Positions 23,941 through 35,990 of a stretch of DNA of 64,000 nucleotides are shown piece by piece. A program made the translations under genes and the position numbers. Numbering within the stretch: position 1 is the first letter of the stretch; each line of letters begins with the position of its first letter. Source of the DNA: an uncultured Pseudomonadales bacterium (GTDB taxonomy: Bacteria > Pseudomonadota > Gammaproteobacteria > Pseudomonadales > Porticoccaceae); NCBI GenBank assembly GCA_943846685.1, contig OX044363.1, forward strand, positions 434,001-498,000, read 5' to 3'. The notes under the pieces were generated by a model. It was not told the DNA's origin, made no database searches, and saw only the letters and a program-made list of their open reading frames with translations.

Positions 23941-24477
23941 TTAGGAGTGTAATGACTCAGCGAGTTTGGCCAATCGGCCACGAATAGACCCGTCAATAAC
24001 GAGGTCTCCGGCACGTATTACCGCACCACCCAGCAGGTTCTTATCTAAACTAACCTGCATGTTTACTTTACGTTCTAGCTTTGCGCTCAATGCATCACTG
24101 AGTTTCTGCTGCTGTTCCGCATCTAACTCATGTGCTGCTACCAACTCGACATCAACCGCTTTTTCGCGATTGGCTTTTAAAACGTCGAACTGAAGAGAAA
24201 TTTCCGGCAACAGTTGTAACCGGTGGTTCTCTGACAGAACAGTCAAAAAGTTTTGACCTCTTTCGTCAAGCGCATCACCACAGATCTCAATCAACGCAGT
24301 TGCCTGCTGTTGTGCAGTGACGCTGGGCGAACTCAACAACTTAACGACATTGGGCTGTTGTGCAACAGATCCCGCAGTAGCCAAGCTGTCTGACCAGCTC
24401 TGCAGCTCACCCGCCTGAGCAGCGTATTCAAATGCTGCCTTGGCATAGGGTCGGGCTAATGTGCTCAATTCTGCCAT
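23941..24477 (-). CDS. atpH: ATP synthase delta subunit
   Basis: Peripheral-stalk subunit joining F1 to b. It has 178 residues, with STLARPYAKAAFEYA at the N-terminus and the C-terminal signature LLGGAVIRAGDLVIDGSIRGRLAKL. It is 12 bases from atpF and 17 from atpA. Confidence 0.96.
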   Translation of the reverse strand: MAELSTLARPYAKAAFEYAAQAGELQSWSDSLATAGSVAQQPNVVKLLSSPSVTAQQQATALIEICGDALDERGQNFLTVLSENHRLQLLPEISLQFDVLKANREKAVDVELVAAHELDAEQQQKLSDALSAKLERKVNMQVSLDKNLLGGAVIRAGDLVIDGSIRGRLAKLAESLHS

Positions 24478-24489
24478 GATTAACCTCGG

Positions 24490-24960
24490 TTACAGCTGCG
24501 CTGCTAATTTATCAACCAGCGTGCGATTGGCTTTCTCATCGATTGAAGCTTCAAGAACTTTCTCTGCACCAGCGAGAGCTAGACCTGCCACGGAGGCGCG
24601 CAACTCTTCTTTAGCACGATTCATTTCCTGTTCAATCTCGGCTTCAGCGGCCACTTTTATGCGGTCACCTTCAGTTCGAGCTTGATTTTTTGCTTCATCA
24701 ACAATCTGACCAGCGCGCTTGTTGGCTTGATCGATAATGCCCGCCGCTTCCTGCTTGGCATCTTTCATCTGATCAGTCGCTTTGCTCTGAGCCAGCTCAA
24801 GATCCCGCAGTGCGCGATCAGCCGCATCAAGACCATCGGCGATTTTCTTCTGTCGCTCTTCCATTGAGTCAATAATGACTGGCCAAACAAACTTCATGCA
24901 AAACCACACAAAGAATGCAAAGGTCACCATCTGACCAAAAAGCGTTAGATTAATATTCAC
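24490..24960 (-). CDS. atpF: ATP synthase b subunit
   Basis: Membrane-anchored stator subunit of 156 residues. One N-terminal transmembrane helix ([20 protein letters not shown]) is followed by a long charged, heptad-rich helix typical of the b dimer. Only one b gene is present, so the stator is a homodimer as in E. coli. Confidence 0.96.
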   Translation of the reverse strand: MNINLTLFGQMVTFAFFVWFCMKFVWPVIIDSMEERQKKIADGLDAADRALRDLELAQSKATDQMKDAKQEAAGIIDQANKRAGQIVDEAKNQARTEGDRIKVAAEAEIEQEMNRAKEELRASVAGLALAGAEKVLEASIDEKANRTLVDKLAAQL

Positions 24961-25033
24961 GCCATCACCTCATTAAGGAGTGGATTAAAAAATTTCCAGC
25001 AAAAAATTTTGCTAGAACTCTTCTACTCGATTG

Positions 25034-25285
<252 letters not shown>

Positions 25286-25314
25286 TCAGTCATTTAAAAA
25301 AATTAATAAAAAAT

Positions 25315-26385
<1,071 letters not shown>

Positions 26386-26422
26386 TCACTCTCAACTAGT
26401 TAGGTCGTTAACTTATGCCGTA

Positions 26423-26794
26423 TCAATGTTTCAGTAATATGATTACTGTCAGATACTGCACCAAAATCATTGTTACAAAGGAGGCGAACAGGGCACTCAC
26501 ATAAAGCGGCTTTATGATCATAAAGCTGACTGTAAATAACACTGTGGTTAAAACAATCTTTCCCGTTTCTCCCCAGTACATTGCTCGCACAATGGACTGT
26601 ACTTTTCTTGCGCCGGCGTATCTAAACGCTTGCCGTGTAAACCATGCCTGCGGGCAAATTTGAATCAATCCGCCGATTAATGCAGAGTAAGCTAACACGG
26701 AACTCCAGAGTAAAAGAATTGCACAGCCAGGCAGCAAACAGGCTAGCTGGTAAAGCGCTACTCTTCTAACTGGTGGTAATGAAATGGTCGTCAT
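26423..26794 (-). CDS. atpI: ATP synthase assembly protein AtpI
   Basis: A 123-residue protein with four hydrophobic segments (for example LACLLPGCAILLLWSSVLAY and SALFASFVTMILVQYLTVII) at the head of the atp operon. AtpI proteins aid c-ring assembly and possibly cation supply. Sequence conservation is weak in this family; position is the main evidence. The 152 bases between it and parB should hold the atp promoter. Confidence 0.85.
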   Translation of the reverse strand: MTTISLPPVRRVALYQLACLLPGCAILLLWSSVLAYSALIGGLIQICPQAWFTRQAFRYAGARKVQSIVRAMYWGETGKIVLTTVLFTVSFMIIKPLYVSALFASFVTMILVQYLTVIILLKH

Positions 26795-26946
26795 ACGTGG
26801 TCGACACCTTTTCTCCGGCCCTGCCAGACAAATTTGTGGCCTGTGTCCGACGGGTGCGCATTATAGGTATAGTGCTGTGGATATTCAACACGCTAAACAA
26901 CGTATATCGTGGAAATTTTTTTGCCGTGAAAACAGCCGTTGGGCGA

Positions 26947-27831
26947 TTACTTTATATGGGCGAGAATACCGTCGAGCTCATCGACGCTATTATATTTTAA
27001 AATTAGCCTGCCGGCCCCTTTGGCGCTGTGTTGTATCTGCACCGGTGCGCCGATTTTTTCCGATATCTGATCTTCCAGATGTTTGATATCCGGGCTGGCA
27101 TTAACCTCAGCGCTGGACTTTCCTGGAGCAGGGGATTGAAGTTTTTTAACTAGCGCTTCGGTTTGACGCACGGTCATATTGACACTGGCGACGGTTCTGG
27201 CAGCATTAATTTGCTTGGCGCCTTCCAGAGCTAAGAGACATTTCGCATGGCCAAGCTCGAGATCCCCGCGCTCCAGTAACTGCTGAACCTCAGACTCAAG
27301 ACTTGCAAGACGCATCAGGTTGGTTACTGCGGAACGGGATTTACCTACCGCATCTGCTACCTGCTGCTGGGTTAACTGAAACTCTTGCTGAAGACGAATC
27401 AGCGCCAGACTCTCTTCCATGGCATTTAAATCTTCACGCTGAATATTTTCGATAAGCGCCATGGCAATGGCCGCTTCATCCGAAACCTCACGCACAATAA
27501 CCGGAACTACATCCAGACCCGCCTGCTGAGCAGCACGCCAACGGCGTTCGCCGGCAATAATCTCGTACTTTTCATCATCAACCTTGCGCACTACCAGCGG
27601 CTGCATAACACCCTGAGTGCGAATGGAACTGGCTAGCTCTTCGAGGGCTTCAGCATTAATATCGCGACGCGGCTGATATTTGCCACGCTGCAAAAACTCA
27701 ACCGCAAGATCCAGCAACTGACCTTCATTTGACCCACTACTCGCTGGCTCCTGACCTTCCAAGTCAGTCTCATCAGCCATACCCAGTAACGCGTCCAACC
27801 CTTTGCCGAGGCTCTGTCGTTTTGCACTCAT
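26947..27831 (-). CDS. parB: Chromosome partitioning protein ParB
   Basis: Centromere-binding CTPase clamp of the ParABS system. The 294 residues begin KRQSLGKGLDALLG, with the CTP-binding motif IAGERRWRAAQ near residue 90, NIQREDLNAMEESLA, the helix-turn-helix QLTQQQVADAVGKSRSAVTN near 150-170 and a C-terminal dimerisation domain. Its likely targets, two parS palindromes, lie in recF at 39600 and 40227. It starts 3 bases after parA. Confidence 0.98.
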   Translation of the reverse strand: MSAKRQSLGKGLDALLGMADETDLEGQEPASSGSNEGQLLDLAVEFLQRGKYQPRRDINAEALEELASSIRTQGVMQPLVVRKVDDEKYEIIAGERRWRAAQQAGLDVVPVIVREVSDEAAIAMALIENIQREDLNAMEESLALIRLQQEFQLTQQQVADAVGKSRSAVTNLMRLASLESEVQQLLERGDLELGHAKCLLALEGAKQINAARTVASVNMTVRQTEALVKKLQSPAPGKSSAEVNASPDIKHLEDQISEKIGAPVQIQHSAKGAGRLILKYNSVDELDGILAHIK

Positions 27832-27834
27832 CGC

Positions 27835-28638
27835 TTATTGTCCTGCATCTGCTTGTTGTTGCTCTTCACTCTTGTCTTTTGCCTGACGGATGATTTCTCC
27901 GGCAAGCGCCAGATAAGCAACTGAGCCTTTTGAATTTCTATCGTACATTAGTGCCGGCAAGCCGTGACTGGGGGCTTCCGCCAGTCTGACGTTGCGCGGA
28001 ATACTTACACGGTAAACACGATTGCCAAAATATTTGCGCAGCTGGGCAGATACCGCATTGGTTAGGCTGCTGCGCGGATCGTACATGGTGCGCAGAATAC
28101 CTTCGATTTTAAGCTTGGGGTTAATCAGCTTGGCAATTTGCTTGATAGTGTTATTGAGTGCTGAAAGTCCTTCGAGTGCGTAGTACTCACACTGCATGGG
28201 AATAATCACGCTATCGCTAGCCACCAACGCATTGACCGTGAGCATATTCAATGAAGGCGGGCAGTCAATAATCACATAGTCGTATTCGCCATCGATTCGC
28301 TGGAGTGCATGACGCAGACGGGTTTCGCGACCAATCTCCTGCATTAATTCAACTTCGGCGGCGACCAGGTCACCGTTCGCGGGCAACAGGTGAATCTTGG
28401 CTTTATCACAGCTGACGATAACGTTTTCAATCGCTTCTTTTTCGGTCAGCACATCGTAAACAGAAGTTTTGCACTGGTGCTTGTCAATACCAGCACCCAT
28501 GGTGGCATTGCCTTGCGGGTCGAGATCAATCAATAAAACACGTTGTTTGTAAGCGGCGAGAGAGGCGGCCAGATTTACACTGGTGGTGGTTTTACCCACG
28601 CCGCCTTTCTGATTGGCTATTGAGATAATTCTCGACAA
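27835..28638 (-). CDS. parA: Chromosome partitioning ATPase ParA (Soj)
   Basis: Walker-type ATPase that moves ParB-parS complexes. It shows SIANQKGGVGKTTTSVNLAA (deviant Walker A) at the N-terminus, LIDLDPQGNATMG and DYVIIDCPPSLNMLTVNAL. The frame is open to a TTG at 28689, inside rsmG. I prefer the TTG at 28638, which gives MSRIISIANQKGG as in relatives and has AAGG nearby; this choice is not certain. Confidence 0.97.
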   Translation of the reverse strand: MSRIISIANQKGGVGKTTTSVNLAASLAAYKQRVLLIDLDPQGNATMGAGIDKHQCKTSVYDVLTEKEAIENVIVSCDKAKIHLLPANGDLVAAEVELMQEIGRETRLRHALQRIDGEYDYVIIDCPPSLNMLTVNALVASDSVIIPMQCEYYALEGLSALNNTIKQIAKLINPKLKIEGILRTMYDPRSSLTNAVSAQLRKYFGNRVYRVSIPRNVRLAEAPSHGLPALMYDRNSKGSVAYLALAGEIIRQAKDKSEEQQQADAGQ

Positions 28639-28657
28639 TGCTCTGACCTTTTTATGC

Positions 28658-29317
28658 TTATGCTGTAGTTTTAGCTTTACTGATTTCAATTAGATGTCGT
28701 TCACCTTCAACATCTGGTACCACCAAGCGATGGGAAACATCGACCTTATAGTCTTTCTCTAGCAGGCTCAACTCTGATTGAGGAAATTTTCCTTTCATCG
28801 CCAAAAAGCGCCCTTCGGCATTGAGCAGATGCTTGCACTTATCAACCATCTCAGCCACGGAAGTAAAAGCTCTACTTAATACCGTATCGTAAGTATTCTC
28901 AGGAATAAACTGTTCGACTCTAGATTGAACTTCAGTCAGGTTTTGCAGCTTTAACTGGCAGCGGGCATGAAACAGGAAGCGTGTTTTTTTGCCATTGCTG
29001 TCGAGCAACTTAAAGGTTTTCTCCGGGCACATAATCGCCAGAGGTATGCCAGGTAAACCGGGGCCAGTGCCAACATCAATTAAATTATCGCCAGTCACGT
29101 AGGGGAGAATAGCCAGACTATCCAAAATATGCAGTGCAATCATTCGCTCTGGTTCGCGAATAGCCGTCAGGTTATAGGCGCTATTCCAGGTAACCAGCAA
29201 ACTCACATAATCTAGCAGCTGCTCGACCTGATGAGCACTGCACTCCAGGCCCAGTTCTTCTAAGCCTTTTTCGAGCTGTGCTCGCAGTGCCGGCTCAGAT
29301 TTGAAATTACGCGACAT
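28658..29317 (-). CDS. rsmG: 16S rRNA m7G527 methyltransferase
   Basis: Also called GidB; methylates G527 of 16S rRNA. The 219 residues contain the SAM site [20 protein letters not shown] near residue 70 and the [14 protein letters not shown] segment. It overlaps the end of mnmG by 11 bases and precedes parA by 19, giving the conserved mnmG-rsmG-parA-parB string. Confidence 0.97.
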   Translation of the reverse strand: MSRNFKSEPALRAQLEKGLEELGLECSAHQVEQLLDYVSLLVTWNSAYNLTAIREPERMIALHILDSLAILPYVTGDNLIDVGTGPGLPGIPLAIMCPEKTFKLLDSNGKKTRFLFHARCQLKLQNLTEVQSRVEQFIPENTYDTVLSRAFTSVAEMVDKCKHLLNAEGRFLAMKGKFPQSELSLLEKDYKVDVSHRLVVPDVEGERHLIEISKAKTTA

Positions 29318-31175
29318 GTTTTTTTAACTGCACAATCAACAATGAAATAGCCGCCGGTGTAACACCAGGAATTCTGCTCGCACGCGCCAGAGTTTCAGGG
29401 GTTGCCTCGCTAAGCTTTTGCTTAATCTCATTGGATAGACCGCTGATCGCCTGATAATTAAAGCCCTCTGGGATACGGGTTTTTTCATGGCGTTTTAATC
29501 GATCAACCTCATCCTGTTGTCGATTGATATAACCGGAATACTTGGCATCAATCTCAACCTGCTCAGCAATAATTTGCGCAACCTTATGCTCGGGGTAGAG
29601 GTTGCCGAGAATTTTATAATTCAACTCTGGGCGCTTAAGTAAATCGTACAGGGAGTACTCGCGGGAGAGCTTTTTCTCAATATGGTTAGACAGCTGTTCT
29701 GCAACAGCACTGCCGGGCTGTACCCAAGTATCTTTTAAACGCTGCTGTTCAATCTCGATCGCTTCACGCTTTTCACTAAACTGGCGCCAGCGCTCATCAT
29801 TGACCAAACCCAGCTCACGGCCTTTTTCAGTTAGACGCATATCGGCGTTATCTTCGCGAAGTAATAATCTATATTCCGCGCGGCTGGTAAACATCCGGTA
29901 GGGTTCCTGTGTTCCCATACTGATAAGGTCGTCAACCAGAACACCAGTGTAGGCGGTATCTCGCCCAGGACACCAGCTGTCCTTTTCCTGCACCTGCAGT
30001 GCCGCATTGGTACCCGCTAGCAACCCCTGAGCCGCAGCTTCTTCGTAACCGGTGGTACCGTTTATCTGGCCGGCAAAAAATAATCCGCTGACCGCTTTGG
30101 TCTCGAGAGAGTATTTAAGATCCTGGGGATTAAAATAATCATATTCAATCGCGTAACCGGGACGGGTGATATGGGCATTTTCAAACCCTTGAATTGAACG
30201 CACCAGATCAAGCTGCACATCAAAGGGCAGGCTGGTGGAAATTCCATTGGGGTAGAGCTCATAGGTGTTTAGGCCTTCGGGCTCAATAAATACCTGATGC
30301 TGATCCTTGTCAGCGAAGCGAACAATTTTATCTTCAATGGAGGGGCAGTATCTCGGGCCCACACCATCGATAACACCAGTGTAAAGTGGTGAACGATCTA
30401 AACCCTGATGAATAATTTCATGGGTGGTTTTATTGGTGTAGGTTATCCAACAGCAGGTTTGCTGAGGATGTTGCTCTACAGATCCCAGGTAGGACATCAC
30501 TGGCTCAGGTTTATCGCCCCACTGTTCCTGCAAATGGGTGAAATCCACTGAACGAGCATCAATACGCGGCGGTGTGCCGGTTTTTAATCGTTCAACCCTG
30601 AACGGCAGTGATCTTAGTCGCTCGGATAAATTCACCGATGGTGGATCGCCGGCGCGGCCTGCTGAATAGTTTTGCATACCAATATGAATCTTTCCCGCGA
30701 GAAAGGTGCCTGCTGTAACCACCACGGTTTTCGCTGAAAAGATCAGCCCCATCTGAGTAACAACACCAGTGACTCTTTCACCTTCAAGCACCAGGTCATC
30801 AACCGACTGCTGGAAAATAGTTAAATTCTTTTGGCTTTCCAAAATTGACAGTATGGCTGCCTTGTAACGAATGCGGTCTGCCTGAGCACGGGTTGCTCTA
30901 ACGGCTGGCCCTTTGCGAGAGTTAAGCACCCTAAATTGAATACCACCGAGATCTGTTGCCTGAGCCATAGCACCGCCCAGAGCATCAATTTCTTTCACCA
31001 GATGACTTTTTCCAATCCCACCAATCGCTGGATTACAGGACATCTGCCCGAGCGTCTCGATATTGTGAGTTAACAGCAGGGTGCGACAACCCATGCGCGC
31101 AGCCGCTAAACAGGCTTCTGTTCCAGCATGGCCTCCGCCAACAACGATCACATCAAAAGATTCTGGGTAACGCAT
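29307..31175 (-). CDS. mnmG: tRNA U34 carboxymethylaminomethyl enzyme MnmG (GidA)
   Basis: FAD-dependent partner of MnmE in wobble-uridine modification. Features: [22 protein letters not shown] (FAD site), [23 protein letters not shown], and the C-terminal MnmE-binding region. An ATG at 31214 is in frame, but the ATG at 31175 ([12 protein letters not shown]) matches the conserved N-terminus and is preferred; neither has a good Shine-Dalgarno. It is divergent from rpmH across the first origin-like region; its partner mnmE lies on the other side of the divergence. Confidence 0.97.
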   Translation of the reverse strand: MRYPESFDVIVVGGGHAGTEACLAAARMGCRTLLLTHNIETLGQMSCNPAIGGIGKSHLVKEIDALGGAMAQATDLGGIQFRVLNSRKGPAVRATRAQADRIRYKAAILSILESQKNLTIFQQSVDDLVLEGERVTGVVTQMGLIFSAKTVVVTAGTFLAGKIHIGMQNYSAGRAGDPPSVNLSERLRSLPFRVERLKTGTPPRIDARSVDFTHLQEQWGDKPEPVMSYLGSVEQHPQQTCCWITYTNKTTHEIIHQGLDRSPLYTGVIDGVGPRYCPSIEDKIVRFADKDQHQVFIEPEGLNTYELYPNGISTSLPFDVQLDLVRSIQGFENAHITRPGYAIEYDYFNPQDLKYSLETKAVSGLFFAGQINGTTGYEEAAAQGLLAGTNAALQVQEKDSWCPGRDTAYTGVLVDDLISMGTQEPYRMFTSRAEYRLLLREDNADMRLTEKGRELGLVNDERWRQFSEKREAIEIEQQRLKDTWVQPGSAVAEQLSNHIEKKLSREYSLYDLLKRPELNYKILGNLYPEHKVAQIIAEQVEIDAKYSGYINRQQDEVDRLKRHEKTRIPEGFNYQAISGLSNEIKQKLSEATPETLARASRIPGVTPAAISLLIVQLKKHVA

Positions 31176-31531
31176 AAGTATTTGCGACAGGGTTAAAAAT
31201 TTAAGGGTCGCCATTATACTTGTGGTTGATTAAAGTTTAAGCAACTAATTTGAGAATTTATTATTGTTAAAGTGTTTTATTGTCTGTGCTTATTAAGAGT
31301 TAACTTATTAACTAAATATACCTATATATAGTATATAGAGATTATTGTTATTGTTATTAGGCAGCCCATTTTATGGGGATAAAGTAAAAAACACACATTA
31401 AATCAAGAGGTTAAAGAGCTTTTTTTGCTGTATAAAGGCGTGTTTAGCGGTGGTTAAAGCGGTTATCAACTCTGTTTGAAAATGTACAAAAAAACACGGA
31501 TTTTGGCAATTTTCTAATTTCGCTGATTATC

Positions 31532-31540
31532 TGTGGATAA
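31532..31540 (-). promoter_or_regulatory. DnaA box, perfect
   Basis: TGTGGATAA, the exact complement of TTATCCACA, inside the mnmG-rpmH gap. Confidence 0.8.
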
Positions 31541-31560
31541 GAATTGAATTTATACAGCGC

Positions 31561-31569
31561 TTTTCCACA
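31561..31569 (+). promoter_or_regulatory. DnaA box
   Basis: TTTTCCACA fits the relaxed consensus TTWTNCACA; it lies 20 bases from the perfect box and in the opposite orientation. Confidence 0.65.
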
Positions 31570-31795
31570 GTTTTAACTGTTTGGCTTTTCTGGCTGCCGT
31601 CTATTTGGGATAACCTGTTAACTTGTTGTTACCAAGCTGTATTTAAAAAATATCCTGTAAATAGCTGCTGTATTTTAAATAAAGCGTTGAATTGAGTGGG
31701 GATTTTCATTAAACTCCCGCGCCCTAGAACGGTACTCATCGCCTGAATAAGGTGTTTTAAGTGGGTACAGTAGACATTAATTCGGAATTGACGTT

Positions 31796-31930
31796 ATGAA
31801 AAGAACATTTCAACCAAGCGTATTAAAGCGCAAGCGCACTCATGGTTTTAGATCTCGTATGGCAACTAAAAACGGCCGTGCCGTCTTGAATCGTCGTAGA
31901 GCTAAAGGCCGTAAGCGTTTAGCTGCCTAG
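31796..31930 (+). CDS. rpmH: 50S ribosomal protein L34
   Basis: A 44-residue basic protein, [18 protein letters not shown] at the start and [12 protein letters not shown] at the end, a full match to the very conserved L34. It begins a plus-strand run rpmH-rnpA-yidD-yidC and ends 17 bases before rnpA. In Pseudomonas rpmH faces dnaA; here it faces mnmG instead. Confidence 0.97.
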   Translation: MKRTFQPSVLKRKRTHGFRSRMATKNGRAVLNRRRAKGRKRLAA

Positions 31931-31947
31931 ACCTTTAGGGGCTTCCA

Positions 31948-32340
31948 ATGCCCAGGGCAACCTTCGGCAAAGATCGACGCTTACTCAAAGCCTCTGAATA
32001 TAAAGAGGTTTTTGATAATAATAGTGTTCGGGTTGCTCATCCCAAATATTTAATTTTAGCTAAGCCTAATGGCACTCACGTGTCTCGATTAGGCTTGGTT
32101 GTCGGCAAGAAAAACGTTCCTACTGCTGTTGGCCGCAATCAGGTGAAGCGAGTAGTGCGTGAAACTTTTCGCAATAGCCTATTGCCCGTGGCGCTGGATG
32201 TTATCTTTTTAGCCCGCAAAGACGCCGATAAACTCCCTACTTCTGAAATGACATCCCTGTTGCAGCAATCATGGGTTAGACTGACTGCTCGTCTAAATGC
32301 CAATGAAAAAAATAACAGCGGGTCAAAAACTGATGCGTAG
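31948..32340 (+). CDS. rnpA: Ribonuclease P protein component
   Basis: Protein cofactor for tRNA 5' maturation. The 130 residues start [19 protein letters not shown] and contain the signature [14 protein letters not shown] near residue 75. A Ser/Lys-rich tail extends past the usual end. The stop overlaps yidD. Confidence 0.96.
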   Translation: MPRATFGKDRRLLKASEYKEVFDNNSVRVAHPKYLILAKPNGTHVSRLGLVVGKKNVPTAVGRNQVKRVVRETFRNSLLPVALDVIFLARKDADKLPTSEMTSLLQQSWVRLTARLNANEKNNSGSKTDA

Positions 32341-32593
32341 AGTAGCCATAGCCATTATTCGCGGCTACCAATATGCTCTCAGCCCTCTATTTGGGAGTAA
32401 ATGTAGGTTCTACCCAAGCTGTTCAAGTTATGCGGAAGAGGCTTTTAGGCGCTACGGAATTTTCAAAGGGGGTTATCTTACGCTGCGTAGGGTTGTAAAA
32501 TGCCAACCTTTCCATTCAGGGGGTTACGATCCGGTGTTACCGGTAGAACATTCTGGTAAATCGGATGAGGCTGATCCCTCAAATAAAAATTAA
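32333..32593 (+). CDS. yidD: Membrane protein insertion efficiency factor YidD
   Basis: Small protein helping YidC-dependent insertion. Motifs: [29 protein letters not shown] with three conserved Cys, and [13 protein letters not shown]. The ATG at 32333 is chosen because [13 protein letters not shown] aligns with relatives and overlaps rnpA by only 8 bases; an in-frame ATG at 32297 would add 12 residues. Confidence 0.93.
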   Translation: MRRVAIAIIRGYQYALSPLFGSKCRFYPSCSSYAEEAFRRYGIFKGGYLTLRRVVKCQPFHSGGYDPVLPVEHSGKSDEADPSNKN

Positions 32594-32608
32594 ACAGAGT
32601 TAAATAGA

Positions 32609-34309
32609 ATGGACTGGAAGAAAACACTAAATATTACGGCTATTGGTCTGGTTGCATGGTTGTTGGTTGTCGAGTGGAATAACTTTAGCGAGCTTCGTGA
32701 CGCTGAACAACGAACCGCGACAGTAGCTGCTGAACTGCTTGTTCCAGAGACCAGTCTACCGCCTCAACAGCAGGCAACTTACAGCGAAGAACTGCCTTCA
32801 CTGGTAGAAACGCCGATTGCTGTTGTCGAAAAGCCGGTTGATACCCGTCTGGTTACGGTTACCACCGATACCTTTGAAGTCACTATCGACACTCTTGGTG
32901 GCGATATTGTTCAGGTTAAATTGCTTAAGCACTTAACCCGCATGGCTAATGATGGTGGCGAACCTTTTACTCTGCTGACTCGCTCAAAGGACAATGAATA
33001 TATTGCCCAGAGTGGTCTGATTGGTAAAAACGGTACAGATACCAGAGAGGGTCGTCCGGTTTATGGGGTTACCCAGTCAAGCTTTACCCTTTTTCCGGGC
33101 CAGCAAACTCTCGATGTTGATTTAACCCTTAATCAAAACGGCGTTAACATTGTTAAGCGCTTTAGCTTCACTGAGAGCGAATATGTTATCGGTGTTAACT
33201 ATTTGATTCAAAATGCCGGTTACGAGCCTTGGGAAGCGACCTTCTACGGTCAAATTAAGCGCGATTCTCACGAGCCAATTGTTGAATCAAGTGGTGGTGT
33301 TCAGCCTTATCTGGGCGCGGCGTTAAGAGAGCCGGAAAAGAATTTCTCCAAGCATGATTTTGGTGATATCAGCGAAGGTTCGGTTAAAGCTGAGATCAAA
33401 GGCGGCTGGGTGGCAATGGTTCAGCACTATTTTGTTGGCGCCTGGGTTCCACCAACCAATGACAATAACAGCTTTAGTCTGCGCAAACTCTCTGGTCAGG
33501 ATGTCTACCTGTTTGGTTTTACCGGTGAGAAGATGTCTGTTCCTGCGGGAAGTTCTGCGGAATACAGTGCGCAGTTTTATGTCGGCCCCAAGGATCAGGA
33601 AAAACTTGAATCTCTGGCGGAGTATCTCGATCTAACCGTTGATTACGGTTTCTTGTGGATGCTGGCCAAGCCTATCTTTGCTGCCATGAAGTTTATTCAT
33701 GAGGTTGTCGGAAACTGGGGCTGGTCAATTATCCTGCTGACTATTGGTATTAAATTCCTGCTCTACCCGCTGTCAGCGGCAAGTCTCCGCTCTATGGCGA
33801 AAATGCGCAGCCTGCAGCCAAAGATGGAACGCTTAAAGGAGACCTATGGCGACGATCGCCAAAAGATGTCTCAGGAGTTGATGGCACTGTATAAAAAGGA
33901 GAAGGTTAACCCCGCTGGTGGTTGCTTCCCGATGTTATTGCAGATGCCGGTATTCCTGTCGCTTTACTGGGTGCTGTTGGAGAGTGTTGAGATTAGACAT
34001 TCACCCTGGATCTTCTGGATTGCTGATCTCTCAGCTAAAGACCCCTACTTTATTCTGCCGTTAGTGATGGGCGCGAGTATGCTGTTGATGCAGAAAATGC
34101 AGCCGATGCCAACAGACCCCACTCAGGCGATGGTGATGAAAATTATGCCAATAGCCTTTACCTTCTTCTTTATGATCTTCCCTTCAGGTCTGGTTCTTTA
34201 CTGGACGGTCAACAACCTGCTGTCAATGCTTCAGCAGTGGTATGTTAACCGGCAATTAGAGGCCTCGAAACAGTCCTCAGGGTCAGCTAAAAAAGCAGTT
34301 AAAAAGTAA
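32609..34309 (+). CDS. yidC: Membrane protein insertase YidC
   Basis: Inserts proteins into the inner membrane alone or with SecYEG. The 566-residue protein has an N-terminal membrane anchor (TAIGLVAWLLVVEW), a large periplasmic beta-domain to about residue 340, then the conserved core: NWGWSIILLTIGIKFLLYPLS with the hydrophilic-groove Arg/Lys region, PAGGCFPMLLQMPVFLSLYWVL, and FPSGLVLYWTVNN. It follows yidD by 15 bases and ends before a strong hairpin. Confidence 0.98.
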   Translation: MDWKKTLNITAIGLVAWLLVVEWNNFSELRDAEQRTATVAAELLVPETSLPPQQQATYSEELPSLVETPIAVVEKPVDTRLVTVTTDTFEVTIDTLGGDIVQVKLLKHLTRMANDGGEPFTLLTRSKDNEYIAQSGLIGKNGTDTREGRPVYGVTQSSFTLFPGQQTLDVDLTLNQNGVNIVKRFSFTESEYVIGVNYLIQNAGYEPWEATFYGQIKRDSHEPIVESSGGVQPYLGAALREPEKNFSKHDFGDISEGSVKAEIKGGWVAMVQHYFVGAWVPPTNDNNSFSLRKLSGQDVYLFGFTGEKMSVPAGSSAEYSAQFYVGPKDQEKLESLAEYLDLTVDYGFLWMLAKPIFAAMKFIHEVVGNWGWSIILLTIGIKFLLYPLSAASLRSMAKMRSLQPKMERLKETYGDDRQKMSQELMALYKKEKVNPAGGCFPMLLQMPVFLSLYWVLLESVEIRHSPWIFWIADLSAKDPYFILPLVMGASMLLMQKMQPMPTDPTQAMVMKIMPIAFTFFFMIFPSGLVLYWTVNNLLSMLQQWYVNRQLEASKQSSGSAKKAVKK

Positions 34310-34312
34310 TAG

Positions 34313-34338
34313 AAAAGGCCCTCAAAAGGGCCTTTTTT
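34313..34338 (+). terminator. Rho-independent terminator after yidC
   Basis: AAAAGGCCCT at 34313-34322 pairs perfectly with AGGGCCTTTT at 34327-34336 around a CAAA loop, followed by further T. It lies 4 bases after the yidC stop and separates the rpmH-yidC transcript from mnmE. Confidence 0.85.
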
Positions 34339-34365
34339 GATTGAGTTGTCCCGCCCTGAAATAAG

Positions 34366-35739
34366 TTGAGTGAGAGCAAAGTGCAAAACGATCTGGATAC
34401 CATTGTTGCTATTGCCACCCCGCCGGGTCGCGGTGGTGTCGGTATTGTGCGTGTCTCCGGCGCAAATATTGAGCCGATTATGGTCGATATTATCGGTAAG
34501 TCTCTGGCACCCCGTGAAGCCATTTTTAGTCGCTTTAGAGGGGCAGATAAAGAGGTACTCGATGAGGGTGTGGCGATCTATTTTCCCGGCCCAGCCTCAT
34601 TTACCGGCGAAAACGTGTTGGAGTTACAGGGTCACGGTGGTCCGGTTATTCTCGATAGTTTATTGCAGCGCTGCCTGCAGCTCGGTGCGCGAATGGCCAG
34701 ACCGGGTGAGTTTAGCGAGCGAGCCTTTCTCAATGATAAGCTTGATCTCACTCAGGCCGAGGCGATTGCTGATTTAATTGATGCCTCTTCGGTTCAGGCG
34801 GCGCGCTGTGCGGTGCGATCTCTGCAGGGTGACTTTTCCCGTCTGGTCAATGAGTTGGTTGATCAGATTATCCAGATTCGGATGTATGTAGAGGCGGCGA
34901 TAGATTTTCCTGAAGAGGAAATTGATTTTCTTGCGGATGAGCGGCTCTCAGTGAATCTGCAACAGCTTTCAGCGGAACTGACGGATACCTTGAGTAAAGC
35001 TCAGCAGGGCTCACTGTTGCGCGACGGTATGACGGTGGTGCTTGCCGGTAAACCCAACGCTGGAAAATCTAGCCTGTTAAATGCGCTGGCGGGTCGCGAT
35101 GCGGCAATTGTCACCGCAGTGGCAGGCACTACTCGCGATGTTCTTCGAGAGAAAATCACCCTCGATGGAATGCCCTTGCATATAGTGGATACCGCCGGTC
35201 TGCGCGACAGTGATGATGAGGTTGAGCTGGAGGGTATTCGCCGTGCCTGGCAGGAGATTGAGCGGGCAGATCAGGTATTGTTTTTGGTTGATGCCTGCGA
35301 GACCGACCACCCGAATCTACAGACTATCTGGCCTGAATACTTTGCCCGCTTTGCGGATGCGCGGCAGCCAATCACAGTTGTTTTAAATAAAATTGATCAG
35401 ACCGAGCATCTGGCCGGCAGATTAGACGCTGGTACCTTTGCAATCTCTGCCAAGCACAGAACCGGGCTCGATGAGCTGGTTGCCTATTTGCAATCGAGCA
35501 TGGGCTTTCAGGGGCAGGACGAGGGGCTTTTTTCCGCTCGGCGTCGTCATCTGGATGCACTGGAAAAAGCACTGCAGTTGGTCGATACCGGCCGCCGCCA
35601 GTTGAGTGCTAGTGGTGCTGGTGAATTGTTGGCTGAAGACCTTAGACAGGCGCAAAATCAGCTCTCCGAAATCACCGGTCAATTCACCTCTGACGACCTT
35701 TTGGGGCATATATTTTCTTCCTTCTGTATTGGAAAGTGA
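34366..35739 (+). CDS. mnmE: tRNA modification GTPase MnmE (TrmE)
   Basis: GTPase partner of MnmG. The 457 residues show [22 protein letters not shown] (folate-binding domain), the G1 loop [15 protein letters not shown] near residue 226, [21 protein letters not shown], and the C-terminal FCIGK with the catalytic-region Cys. The start is TTG at 34366 or GTG at 34381; both keep the conserved N-terminus. Confidence 0.97.
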   Translation: MSESKVQNDLDTIVAIATPPGRGGVGIVRVSGANIEPIMVDIIGKSLAPREAIFSRFRGADKEVLDEGVAIYFPGPASFTGENVLELQGHGGPVILDSLLQRCLQLGARMARPGEFSERAFLNDKLDLTQAEAIADLIDASSVQAARCAVRSLQGDFSRLVNELVDQIIQIRMYVEAAIDFPEEEIDFLADERLSVNLQQLSAELTDTLSKAQQGSLLRDGMTVVLAGKPNAGKSSLLNALAGRDAAIVTAVAGTTRDVLREKITLDGMPLHIVDTAGLRDSDDEVELEGIRRAWQEIERADQVLFLVDACETDHPNLQTIWPEYFARFADARQPITVVLNKIDQTEHLAGRLDAGTFAISAKHRTGLDELVAYLQSSMGFQGQDEGLFSARRRHLDALEKALQLVDTGRRQLSASGAGELLAEDLRQAQNQLSEITGQFTSDDLLGHIFSSFCIGK

Positions 35740-35835
35740 CTAACTTTCTTTTTCAGGTCACGAACCAGCTGATCCGCTCTTAGCGTCCACGGATAATTCC
35801 CACGGATATCTCTTTAAACACTGGTTTCCAACTGG

Positions 35836-35855
35836 ATATACACAGGTTATGCACA
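35836..35855 (+). promoter_or_regulatory. Tandem DnaA boxes
   Basis: ATATACACA (one mismatch to TTATNCACA) and TTATGCACA (full match) in the same orientation, two bases apart. Confidence 0.6.
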
Positions 35856-35981
35856 GATGTTGGTTAAAATATAGCCAATAATTTATTGTGAACCTGTTAA
35901 TAAAAAAAATATTGATATTAGTTAACCTGTTGATATATATAATATTTATTTTAATACTAAAAAATAGTTGTTTTTAATCTG

Positions 35982-35990
35982 TGTGGATAA
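35982..35990 (-). promoter_or_regulatory. DnaA box, perfect
   Basis: TGTGGATAA, complement of TTATCCACA, at the right edge of the AT-rich tract before dnaA. Confidence 0.8.

Larger units (their letters stand above)
31215..31795. other. oriC: Candidate replication origin region A
   Basis: A 581-base non-coding, AT-rich region where transcription diverges. It contains two consensus DnaA boxes (31532-31540 reverse, 31561-31569 forward), a one-mismatch box TGGGGATAA at 31374-31382, and an AT-rich tract with TATATA runs at about 31300-31350 that could unwind. Its place beside mnmG mirrors the E. coli oriC. The promoter for rpmH must also be here. Confidence 0.7.
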